Source: an uncultured Oscillospiraceae bacterium (GTDB taxonomy: Bacteria; Bacillota_A; Clostridia; Oscillospirales; Acutalibacteraceae). From it: a DNA stretch of 6,141 bases. Position 1 is the first letter of the stretch, and the number at the start of each line of letters is the position of its first letter. The position numbers and the translations under genes were made by a program. The stretch lies in contig USGR01000061.1 in NCBI GenBank assembly GCA_900554165.1, positions 1-6,141 on the forward strand, in the 5' to 3' direction. Positions 1 through 6,141 of this stretch are shown here, one piece after another. The notes under the pieces are model-generated. The model ran no database searches and was not told the DNA's origin. It worked only from the letters and a program-made list of their open reading frames with translations.

Positions 1-840
1 GCCGACGCCCTCGCGCGACAGCATCTCTATTATTATCGAATGCTTTACCCTGCCGTCAATTATTGTGGTGGCTTTTACCCCGCGTCGCACCGCTTCAACG
101 CAGCAGTCTATCTTCGGTATCATGCCGCCGGAGATTATACCCTTGCGTTTAAGCATCACTACTTCGTTTATGTCAACCTCTTCTATAAGAGTTGACTCAT
201 CGTTTTTATCTCTGAGCAACCCCTTTATATCCGTCATAAGTATCAGCTTTTCTGCTGATAATTCCGCCGCTATTCTGGCAGCAGCCGTATCAGCGTTAAT
301 GTTGTAAACCTCGCCGTTTTCTCCCGCTGCGATGGGAGAAACAACCGGTATATATCCGTTTGCCAGAGCATCTGTTATTGGTCTTATGTCAACCTTATCC
401 AATTCACCGACAAGGCCGTAATCTCCGCCGGAGAGTTTCTTTGCCTTAAGCATTCCGCCGTCAATTCCGCACAGTCCAATAGCGCGTCCGCCCTGGCTTT
501 CTATAAGCTGAGTCAGCGACTTGTTCACCTTGCCGGCCAGCACCATTTGGACAATATCCATTGTTTCTTCATCTGTGTATCGCAGGCCGTTGACGAATTT
601 TGGCTCTTTGCCTATCTTTTTAAGCATGTCGTTTATTTCCGGACCACCGCCGTGTATCAGCACAACGTGTATGCCCACCAGCGACAGCAAAATTATATCC
701 GTCATGACGGCGTTTTTTAACTCTTCGTCTATCATAGAGCTGCCGCCGTATTTAACCACTACCGTCTTGCCGCTGAAATGCTTTATATACGGCAGCGCCT
801 GCACAAGTATATCCGCTCTCTGTTTCTCCGATATATTCAA
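1..840 (-). CDS. argB: N-acetylglutamate kinase, 3' end cut by window edge
   Basis: Phosphorylates N-acetylglutamate with ATP to N-acetylglutamyl phosphate, the second step of arginine synthesis, in the cytoplasm. I translated 280 codons, open to the window edge. The visible end (SREGVG) matches the family's C-terminus, so only a few residues and the stop are missing. Amino acid kinase fold: KYGG at 30-33 (Lys30, phosphate binding), HGGGP at 63-67, NGLRYT at 84-89 (Arg87, substrate), YNINAD at 179-184 (Asn180, Asp184), GGMIPK at 238-243 (Lys243). Residues 3-24, with ALPYIKHF, form the N-terminal helix known from arginine-inhibited hexameric kinases and absent from the E. coli enzyme; feedback inhibition by arginine is inferred from this. 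The start is a TTG (838-840). It puts the protein in register with clostridial homologues, which begin M-x-I-S, and lies 8 bases after a GAGG. No in-frame ATG fits. It begins 16 bases after argJ, so the two are almost certainly co-transcribed. Confidence 0.96.
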   Translation of the reverse strand, partial: MNISEKQRADILVQALPYIKHFSGKTVVVKYGGSSMIDEELKNAVMTDIILLSLVGIHVVLIHGGGPEINDMLKKIGKEPKFVNGLRYTDEETMDIVQMVLAGKVNKSLTQLIESQGGRAIGLCGIDGGMLKAKKLSGGDYGLVGELDKVDIRPITDALANGYIPVVSPIAAGENGEVYNINADTAAARIAAELSAEKLILMTDIKGLLRDKNDESTLIEEVDINEVVMLKRKGIISGGMIPKIDCCVEAVRRGVKATTIIDGRVKHSIIIEMLSREGVG

Positions 841-856
841 TTTCTCCACCTCAAGC
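838..856 (-). promoter_or_regulatory. argB ribosome binding site and TTG start
   Basis: The 16-base gap between the argJ stop and the argB start reads GCTTGAGGTGGAGAAA and then TTG on the minus strand. GAGG (849-852) lies 8 bases before TTG. A second GGAG (844-847) lies only 3 bases before it, which is too close to be ideal. The only other in-frame start nearby is a GTG at 847-849, inside the Shine-Dalgarno region and with weaker upstream pairing. The closeness to argJ suggests translational coupling, which is an inference. Confidence 0.7.
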
Positions 857-2089
857 TTACGAACGGTAGTCACCGTTTATTTTTACGTAATCATAGGTAA
901 GGTCACAGCCGTAAGCGACAGCACTCGCCTTACCTTGATATAGTTTTATGTCAATTACAATCTCATCGCGCAGAAGTATTTGCTTTGCAATATCCTCGTC
1001 AAAATCAACGCCTGCGCCATTTTTGCACACATTAATGCTGCCAGCATCTGATATAAAATTAATTTTTACTTTATTTATGTCAACCTTTGCCCCGCAGTAG
1101 CCGAGTGCGCACATTACTCTGCCCCAGTTGGCGTCAGCGCCGAACATTGCAGTTTTTACCAATGAAGACGACACCACGCTTCGGCTTATTTTTCGTGCGC
1201 TCTCTTCGTCCGGTGCGCCGGACACCCTGCACTCAATAAGCTTTGTGGCACCCTCGCCATCCTTCGCCATCATTTTTGCAAGCTCTAAAAGAACCGCTTT
1301 AAGCGCCGACAAAAATTCGTCGTAGCCTGCGCTTTTGGCCGTTATTCTATCGTTTCCGGCAAGACCGCTCGCCATTATCTCCGCCATGTCGTTAGTCGAC
1401 GTATCGCCGTCGATATACACCATATTGAAAGTGTCCTTTACGGCTTCGCGGAGCGCCGCGTCAAGTGATGAGGCATCTATATTTACATCGGTACTCAAAA
1501 AGCAGAGCATGGTCGCCATGTTTGGATTAATCATGCCGGAGCCCTTGCACATACCGCCGACGGTGCATACGTTTTCGCCTATGTTAAACCTCACGGCGCA
1601 CTGCTTTGATATTGTATCGGTTGTCATTATCGCCTCAGCGGCAGATGTTCCGCCGTCATATGAAAGGCCCGATTTAAGCGCGTCCATAGCCTTTTCTATA
1701 GGCTCAAGCGGCACCGGCACTCCTATTACGCCGGTGGAGGCTACTATTACATCCTCCGCATTGCAGCCGGCAGCTTTTGCCGCAAGCGCACACATGGCTT
1801 CCGCCTTTTCTATGCCGTCAGCGCTGCATGTGTTGGCTATGCCGGAATTGCATATTACCGCGCGTGCAACACTATTAGCAAGGTGCTTTTTTGTGACGGT
1901 TATAGGCGCGCCGCAGACTAAATTCTGCGTATAAACGGCAGCGCTTACACAGTCGTTGTCGGCCACTATCATCATAAGGTCCTTTTTATTTTGATTTTTT
2001 CTAATGCCGCAGTGCAGTCCATACGCTTTAAAGCCCTTGGCCGCACAAACACCACCATTTACAAACTCCAAAACAATTCCCCTTTTCAT
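857..2089 (-). CDS. argJ: Glutamate/ornithine N-acetyltransferase ArgJ, self-cleaving precursor
   Basis: Moves the acetyl group from N-acetylornithine to glutamate, releasing ornithine and regenerating N-acetylglutamate (cyclic pathway). Some family members also acetylate glutamate from acetyl-CoA; sequence alone does not say whether this one does. The full length of 410 residues is typical. Landmarks: GGVCAAKGF at 12-20, STGVIG at 118-123 (Thr119 and Gly120, the usual oxyanion-hole pair), KGSGMI at 182-187, and PNMATML at 189-195. Autocleavage is expected between Ala192 and Thr193 (Thr193 codon at 1511-1513), giving an alpha chain of 192 and a beta chain of 218 residues with Thr193 as nucleophile. 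IDGDTSTND at 226-234 and the C-terminal NGDYRS are also conserved family positions. There are 17 cysteines, many for this family. The ATG at 2089 has only a weak GGAA upstream; a TTG at codon 7 has a better site. A 230-base spacer separates it from argC; argB follows 16 bases later. Confidence 0.97.
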   Translation of the reverse strand: MKRGIVLEFVNGGVCAAKGFKAYGLHCGIRKNQNKKDLMMIVADNDCVSAAVYTQNLVCGAPITVTKKHLANSVARAVICNSGIANTCSADGIEKAEAMCALAAKAAGCNAEDVIVASTGVIGVPVPLEPIEKAMDALKSGLSYDGGTSAAEAIMTTDTISKQCAVRFNIGENVCTVGGMCKGSGMINPNMATMLCFLSTDVNIDASSLDAALREAVKDTFNMVYIDGDTSTNDMAEIMASGLAGNDRITAKSAGYDEFLSALKAVLLELAKMMAKDGEGATKLIECRVSGAPDEESARKISRSVVSSSLVKTAMFGADANWGRVMCALGYCGAKVDINKVKINFISDAGSINVCKNGAGVDFDEDIAKQILLRDEIVIDIKLYQGKASAVAYGCDLTYDYVKINGDYRS

Positions 2090-2098
2090 ATATTTCCG
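2069..2098 (-). promoter_or_regulatory. Competing argJ translation starts
   Basis: Two starts are possible. The ATG at 2087-2089 has GGAA (2095-2098) 5 bases upstream, a weak ribosome binding site. Inside the gene, AGGGGA (2078-2083, codons 3-4) lies 6 bases before an in-frame TTG at 2069-2071 (codon 7), a much better Shine-Dalgarno arrangement. The TTG start would shorten ArgJ by six residues and leave all conserved positions intact, because family similarity begins around GGV at residue 12. The neighbouring argB also uses TTG. I kept the ATG as the annotated start but consider either possible. Confidence 0.45.
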
Positions 2099-2128
2099 AT
2101 ATTGACGGGCAAATCGCCAATTTTACAT

Positions 2129-2158
2129 ATTATATAACTCTAAACTCTGCAAAATCAA
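2129..2158 (-). promoter_or_regulatory. Candidate argJ promoter, proximal
   Basis: The minus strand reads TTGATT (2153-2158), an 18-base spacer, then a perfect TATAAT (2129-2134). Transcription would begin near 2122 and give a leader of about 33 bases before the argJ ATG. The match to a sigma-70/sigma-A promoter is good at -10 and partial at -35. The region is AT-rich, so chance matches are likely. It would allow argJB to be expressed apart from argC. Confidence 0.35.
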
Positions 2159-2206
2159 CTATATACATCTATCCGAATATTACGATAAATCTATAACCGC
2201 TCAGCC

Positions 2207-2234
2207 TTTATATGCCGACATTTTGACATATCAA
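2207..2234 (-). promoter_or_regulatory. Candidate argJ promoter, distal, with overlapping palindrome
   Basis: The minus strand has TTGATA (2229-2234), a 16-base spacer and TATAAA (2207-2212). The -35 element lies inside a 14-base near-palindrome, TTTGACATATCAAA on the plus strand (2222-2235, six of seven pairs match), which could be an operator. It does not have the spacing of an ArgR box (TGAAT, four bases, ATTCA). Apart from the two promoter-like sequences and a small imperfect hairpin at 2101-2121, the 2090-2319 spacer shows nothing I can support: no RNA gene, no convincing small ORF and no clear terminator after argC. Confidence 0.25.
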
Positions 2235-2319
2235 ATTATATAGCGATTATGCAATTAACCGTTCTTTAGCCAATTAAAGCTTTAATAGAAGATAAAGTAA
2301 AACATCTCAGTCGGCAAAA

Positions 2320-3348
2320 TCAAAATGCCGGCGGAATATAGTCAAGCCCCGTCTTTTCATCAAGGCCCATAACGATATTCATGTTCTGCACCGCTTGGCC
2401 CACTGAGCCCTTTATCATATTGTCAATCGCCGACGTCGCTATAAACATTCCTGTGCGTCTGTCGATGTGCAGCGAGATTTCGCACATATTAGACATACGC
2501 ACGTTTTTTACATTGGCCGTCTCGCCGCTTACAAGCAGACGTATAAAATATTCATCCTTATAAAAATCTTCATACGCTTCTCTTATCCGCTCCTCCGTCA
2601 CACCGAGCTTCAGCCGGGCATAACAGGTGCAGCTTACACCGCGGTTTATCGGCAGAAGATGCGGGACAAAAGTAAGCCTTATACGTTTGTTCGCCGCTTT
2701 CATAAGCGTCTGTTCAATTTCAGGAGTATGCCGGTGCTGAGCCACTTTATACGCCGACATTCCCTCGTTGCACTCGGCAAACGGCTTGTGGTCGCGCCCG
2801 GCGCCCGTTACGCCGGATTTTGCATCTATGACTATAGCGTCGGTTTCTACCAGCCCCCGCTTTATCGCCGGAAACAGCGCCAGCTCGGAAGCCGTCGGGT
2901 AACAACCTGGGCATGATATCAGCTTTTTGCCGGCTATCTGCTCTCTGAACAGCTCCGGCAATGCATAAACCGCTTCACTGTGGAGTACATGGTCGTCAAA
3001 ACTGCCGCCGTACCACTCTTTGTACTGTGCTTCGTCCTCCAGCCTGAAATCCGCACCAAGGTCAATAAACACCTTGCCGGCGGCAATGCATTTCGACGCC
3101 GCCTCCTGCGACAATCCATGCGGCAGACAGGCAAATATTACGTCGCTGCAGTCTATCACCGACTCCTGCGATACACACTCCATATCAAATATGCCTTTAA
3201 GATTAGGATATATCTCTGAAAGCCTGCGTCCGACAAAATTGTTGGAGCCAACCGCCGCAATCTCTGCCTCACCATGACGCAGCAGCAAGCGCACAAGCTC
3301 TGCTCCTGTATATCCCGTCGCGCCTAAAATTCCAACTTTTATAGTCAT
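2320..3348 (-). CDS. argC: N-acetyl-gamma-glutamyl-phosphate reductase
   Basis: Reduces N-acetylglutamyl phosphate to N-acetylglutamate semialdehyde with NADPH, releasing phosphate; third step of the pathway, cytoplasmic. The 342 residues match the usual length of this form. The N-terminal Rossmann fold carries GATGYTGAEL at 9-18 (NADP binding). The catalytic cysteine is Cys149 in ISCPGCYPTA (144-153), the family signature, where it forms the thioester with substrate. Further conserved stretches are DAKSGVTGAG at 175-184, QHRHTPEI at 204-211 (catalytic histidine region), FVPHLLPINRG at 227-237 and KGSVGQAVQNMN at 313-324. The start is ATG with AGGG (3355-3358) six bases upstream, and the first residues run straight into the nucleotide-binding strand, so the start is secure. 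It follows argH by 175 bases and precedes argJ by 230 bases. It is complete, with no frameshift or missing key residue. Residues 240 and 242 form an unusual Cys-x-Cys pair. Confidence 0.97.
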   Translation of the reverse strand: MTIKVGILGATGYTGAELVRLLLRHGEAEIAAVGSNNFVGRRLSEIYPNLKGIFDMECVSQESVIDCSDVIFACLPHGLSQEAASKCIAAGKVFIDLGADFRLEDEAQYKEWYGGSFDDHVLHSEAVYALPELFREQIAGKKLISCPGCYPTASELALFPAIKRGLVETDAIVIDAKSGVTGAGRDHKPFAECNEGMSAYKVAQHRHTPEIEQTLMKAANKRIRLTFVPHLLPINRGVSCTCYARLKLGVTEERIREAYEDFYKDEYFIRLLVSGETANVKNVRMSNMCEISLHIDRRTGMFIATSAIDNMIKGSVGQAVQNMNIVMGLDEKTGLDYIPPAF

Positions 3349-3398
3349 AAATATCCCTGCTTTTATTTTAATTTAACTGTATTTACTTATCTAAACTG

Positions 3399-3426
3399 TG
3401 TCTGATGCTGAAAAGTCTGTCAGACA
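3399..3426. repeat. Nested palindromes in the argH-argC spacer
   Basis: On the plus strand TGTCTGA (3399-3405) is repeated inverted as TCAGACA (3420-3426). The right part also contains a perfect odd palindrome, GTCTGTCAGAC (3415-3425), whose one-base centre cannot form an RNA loop but suits a dimeric DNA-binding protein. ATGCTG recurs beside both arms. It lies 51 or more bases upstream of the argC start. It is not followed by a clear T-run in the minus direction beyond TTTT at 3411-3414, so I do not call it a terminator. Confidence 0.35.
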
Positions 3427-3456
3427 TGCTGTTTTCATCTTCCAAAATCCAACTGT

Positions 3457-3486
3457 TTAATAGTTTTCAGACCGCTGCAATATCAA
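3457..3486 (-). promoter_or_regulatory. Weak candidate argC promoter
   Basis: The minus strand shows TTGATA (3481-3486), an 18-base spacer and TATTAA (3457-3462). The -10 box matches only four of six consensus positions. It would start transcription near 3450, upstream of the palindromes at 3399-3426, placing these in the argC leader. The rest of the 3349-3523 spacer is AT-rich. It holds two very short ATG frames without proper ribosome binding sites and nothing else I can support. Confidence 0.2.
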
Positions 3487-3523
3487 AAAGCTTATCCATA
3501 CGCCGCAAGCACAGGTGTATATA

Positions 3524-4903
<1,380 letters not shown>

Positions 4904-4932
4904 ATTTTATCTCTCCTGTAAATCTGTAAGTT

Positions 4933-4990
4933 GCGCCGGCAAGAAAGCGTTTATGCTATTATATCCGGCATAAATACGCCGTCGCGGCGC
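4933..4990. repeat. Two-tier dyad symmetry upstream of argH
   Basis: Outer arms GCGCCG (4933-4938) and CGGCGC (4985-4990) enclose inner arms GCGTTTATGC (4947-4956) and GCATAAATACGC (4968-4979), which pair apart from a two-base bulge. The centre (4957-4967) contains the TATAAT box of the candidate argH promoter. The structure lies just before the argH leader, so it could be an operator covering the promoter or a leader-RNA hairpin formed by transcripts from argG. The arms are separated by unpaired stretches, so it is imperfect. Confidence 0.4.
4958..4985 (-). promoter_or_regulatory. Candidate argH promoter
   Basis: A perfect TATAAT (minus strand, 4958-4963) lies 16 bases after GCGACG (4980-4985), which keeps only the GAC core of the -35 consensus. 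Transcription would start near 4950, leaving a leader of about 46 bases before argH. With such a poor -35 element it would need an activator or be weak. It sits inside the dyad at 4933-4990. Confidence 0.35.
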
Positions 4991-5021
4991 TGTATTTAAA
5001 GTTTTATTTGATGTGTATGCC

Positions 5022-5034
5022 GCCGAATATCGGC
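5022..5034. repeat. Small perfect hairpin
   Basis: GCCGA and TCGGC enclose a three-base ATA centre. Five base pairs, no T-run on either side. It lies between the larger hairpin at 5068-5095 and the argH promoter region. Its role is unknown and it may be chance. Confidence 0.25.
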
Positions 5035-5049
5035 CTTAGCCCAAGCATT

Positions 5050-5124
5050 TTACCATTCAATCGCTATGCCCGCACCGCTGCTAAGCGGCGCGGGCCTTTC
5101 ATGCGCTAAAAATCGATATTTCAT
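5050..5124 (-). CDS. Possible 24-residue ORF in the argG-argH spacer
   Basis: An ATG at 5122-5124 follows GGAGG (5128-5132), the strongest Shine-Dalgarno match in the spacer, though only three bases separate them, which is short. The frame runs 24 codons to TAA and begins MKYRFLAHER. It has two arginine codons (CGA at codon 4, AGG at codon 10) but no run of them, so it does not look like a classic arginine attenuator peptide. Codons 11-20 coincide with the GC-rich hairpin at 5068-5095, so the ORF may simply cross a structural element. I recognise no family. It could be a leader peptide or chance. Confidence 0.2.
   Translation of the reverse strand: MKYRFLAHERPAPLSSGAGIAIEW
5068..5095 (-). 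terminator. Strong GC-rich hairpin after argG, possibly a decayed terminator
   Basis: GCCCGC-A-CCGCT, loop GCTA, AGCGG-C-GCGGGC on the plus strand. Read as minus-strand RNA the single mismatch becomes a G-U wobble, so all 12 pairs form with a four-base loop. As plus-strand RNA the same position is an A-C mismatch. This asymmetry suggests the structure acts in the argG-argH transcript. In that direction the stem is followed by ATAGCGATTG, with no U-run, so it is not a standard intrinsic terminator. On the plus strand it is followed by CTTTC only. It starts 92 bases after the argG stop. It could alternatively protect the argG mRNA 3' end or mark a processing site. Confidence 0.4.
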
Positions 5125-5187
5125 ATACCTCCGTCATGCTTTGCTGTTTTAGCAATCCGGAGACATGGCTATATTACATCGGTATAA

Positions 5188-6141
5188 TTATTTGCCGCCT
5201 TCAGCACGCTTTTTGTCGAGCATCGCCTTTACCTTTATTGGCAGGCCGAAGAGATTTATAAATCCGGCAGCGTCGGCCTGATTATAGACCTCGTCCTCAC
5301 CGAAAGTCGCTATTTCCTCATCGTAAAGTGAATACGGCGATGTTACTCCCGCGCATATAATGTTGCCCTTGTAAAGCTTCAGCTTTACATCGCCCGTCAC
5401 CGTCTGCTGTGTGCTGTCGGCAAAGGCCGAAAGCGCCTCTCTTAACGGAGTATACCATTTGCCGTCATATACCAAATCTGCAAAGGTTATGGCGAGCTTA
5501 TCTTTTTCATGCATAGTGTCCTTGTCAAGGCACAGAGTTTCAAGTATCCTGTGCGCCTCATAAAGTATCGTGCCGCCCGGAGTCTCATAAACGCCGCGTG
5601 ACTTCATACCGACAAGCCTATTTTCTACTATATCCGCAAGGCCTATGCCGTTTTCGCCGCCGAGCTTGTTAAGCTTCTCTATTATTTCAACCGAGCCGGT
5701 CTTAACGCCGTCCAGCGCTACTGGTATGCCCTTCTCAAATGAAATTGTAACATATGTCGCCTTGTCCGGCGCTTTCTCCGGCGATACTCCCATTTCAAGT
5801 ATCTTGTCATACATCGGCTCATTCGCCGGGTCCTCAAGGTCAAGGCCCTCATGCGAAAGATGCCACAAATTTTTGTCCTTTGAATAATTCGTCTCACGGG
5901 TTATCGAGAGCGGTATGTTTCTTGCCTCTGCGTAATCTATTTCTTCATCTCTTGATTTTATGTCCCAAATTCTCCACGGAGCAATTATCTCCATCTCCGG
6001 TGCAAAGGCCTTTATTGTAAGCTCAAACCTGACCTGGTCGTTGCCCTTGCCGGTGCAGCCGTGGACTATTGCGTCGGCACCCTCCGCCTTTGCTATCTCT
6101 ACTATTCTCTTAGCTATTACCGGGCGCGCGAAAGATGTGCC
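5188..6141 (-). CDS. argG: Argininosuccinate synthase, 5' end cut by window edge
   Basis: Joins citrulline and aspartate with ATP, giving argininosuccinate, AMP and pyrophosphate; cytoplasmic, step before ArgH. The frame is open to the right edge: 317 residues plus stop are visible, the first being [11 protein letters not shown]. An internal ATG at 5994 is not the start, since strongly conserved sequence lies upstream of it. Visible motifs, numbered from the edge: [12 protein letters not shown] at 28-39, the second family signature, whose Asn34 and Asp35 bind citrulline and aspartate; YSKDKNLW at 86-93; [21 protein letters not shown] at 170-190. By that signature about 89 N-terminal residues are missing, including the SGGLDTS ATP loop, giving about 406 residues in all, normal for the family. 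The sequence is of the common bacterial (Bacillus/clostridial) type rather than the longer E. coli type. A 284-base spacer follows before argH. Any promoter or ArgR site lies outside the window. Confidence 0.97.
   Translation of the reverse strand, partial: GTSFARPVIAKRIVEIAKAEGADAIVHGCTGKGNDQVRFELTIKAFAPEMEIIAPWRIWDIKSRDEEIDYAEARNIPLSITRETNYSKDKNLWHLSHEGLDLEDPANEPMYDKILEMGVSPEKAPDKATYVTISFEKGIPVALDGVKTGSVEIIEKLNKLGGENGIGLADIVENRLVGMKSRGVYETPGGTILYEAHRILETLCLDKDTMHEKDKLAITFADLVYDGKWYTPLREALSAFADSTQQTVTGDVKLKLYKGNIICAGVTSPYSLYDEEIATFGEDEVYNQADAAGFINLFGLPIKVKAMLDKKRAEGGK

Noticed and set aside
1335..1934. Open frame of 199 codons on the plus strand inside argJ
   Set aside because: Lies wholly antisense to a clear, conserved gene, has no recognisable domain, and similar frames occur opposite the other genes. 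A by-product of codon use.
2223..2251. Plus-strand promoter TTGACA with ATTATG at 17 bases
   Set aside because: The -35 is perfect, but the -10 is poor and it would drive transcription antisense into argC with no gene to serve; more simply part of the palindrome at 2222-2235.
2467..2916. Open frame of 149 codons on the plus strand inside argC
   Set aside because: Antisense shadow of ArgC; composition like random reading of the opposite strand.
3439..3503. Two tiny ATG frames on the minus strand between argH and argC
   Set aside because: Ten and fifteen codons or so, with ribosome sites weak or too close to the ATG; no sign of coding.
5045..5058. Possible ArgR box (ATTCA half-site on the plus strand)
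   Set aside because: The partner half at the required distance reads GCATT against TGAAT, only two of five matching. No full ArgR box was seen in any spacer.
5141..5155. Hairpin TTGCT/AGCAA just after argG as an intrinsic terminator
   Set aside because: Only five AT-rich pairs and no T-run downstream in either direction.
4904..5187. T-box leader upstream of argH
   Set aside because: A long structured spacer suggested it, but the conserved AGGGTGG-x-ACCGCG antiterminator sequence is absent and no terminator with a U-run follows.

Overview
This window is one strand-consistent run of arginine biosynthesis genes. All five recognisable genes lie on the minus strand. In transcription order they are argG (5' end outside the window), argH, argC, argJ and argB (last few codons outside the window). 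The base composition is moderate and Ile is very often encoded by ATA. Ribosome binding sites are of the GGAGG type, argB starts with TTG, and the proteins are rich in cysteine. ArgB and ArgG have the sequence flavour of Clostridia. I infer an anaerobic member of the Firmicutes, class Clostridia; the sequence does not let me name a genus.

Layout, right to left. 6141-5188: argG, argininosuccinate synthase, lacking about 89 N-terminal residues. 5187-4904: a 284-base spacer with a strong GC-rich hairpin (5068-5095), a possible 24-residue ORF across it, a smaller hairpin, and a dyad around a TATAAT box just before argH. 4903-3524: argH, argininosuccinate lyase. 3523-3349: an AT-rich spacer with a short palindrome. 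3348-2320: argC, N-acetyl-gamma-glutamyl-phosphate reductase. 2319-2090: an AT-rich spacer with two promoter-like sequences. 2089-857: argJ, glutamate/ornithine N-acetyltransferase. 840-1: argB, N-acetylglutamate kinase, starting only 16 bases after argJ.

Together, ArgJ makes N-acetylglutamate by recycling the acetyl group of N-acetylornithine. ArgB phosphorylates it and ArgC reduces it to the semialdehyde. After the ArgD step (not in the window) ArgJ releases ornithine. Carbamoylation to citrulline (ArgF or equivalent, not in the window) is followed by ArgG and ArgH, giving arginine. ArgB has the N-terminal helix found in arginine-inhibited kinases, so end-product control probably acts there.

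I see no mobile element, CRISPR array, tRNA, rRNA, phage gene or unknown protein family. The enzymes are ordinary and intact as far as they are visible. The parts worth a second look are the spacers, which are long for a co-directional biosynthetic cluster, and two start-codon questions. I do not find a new biological system here.
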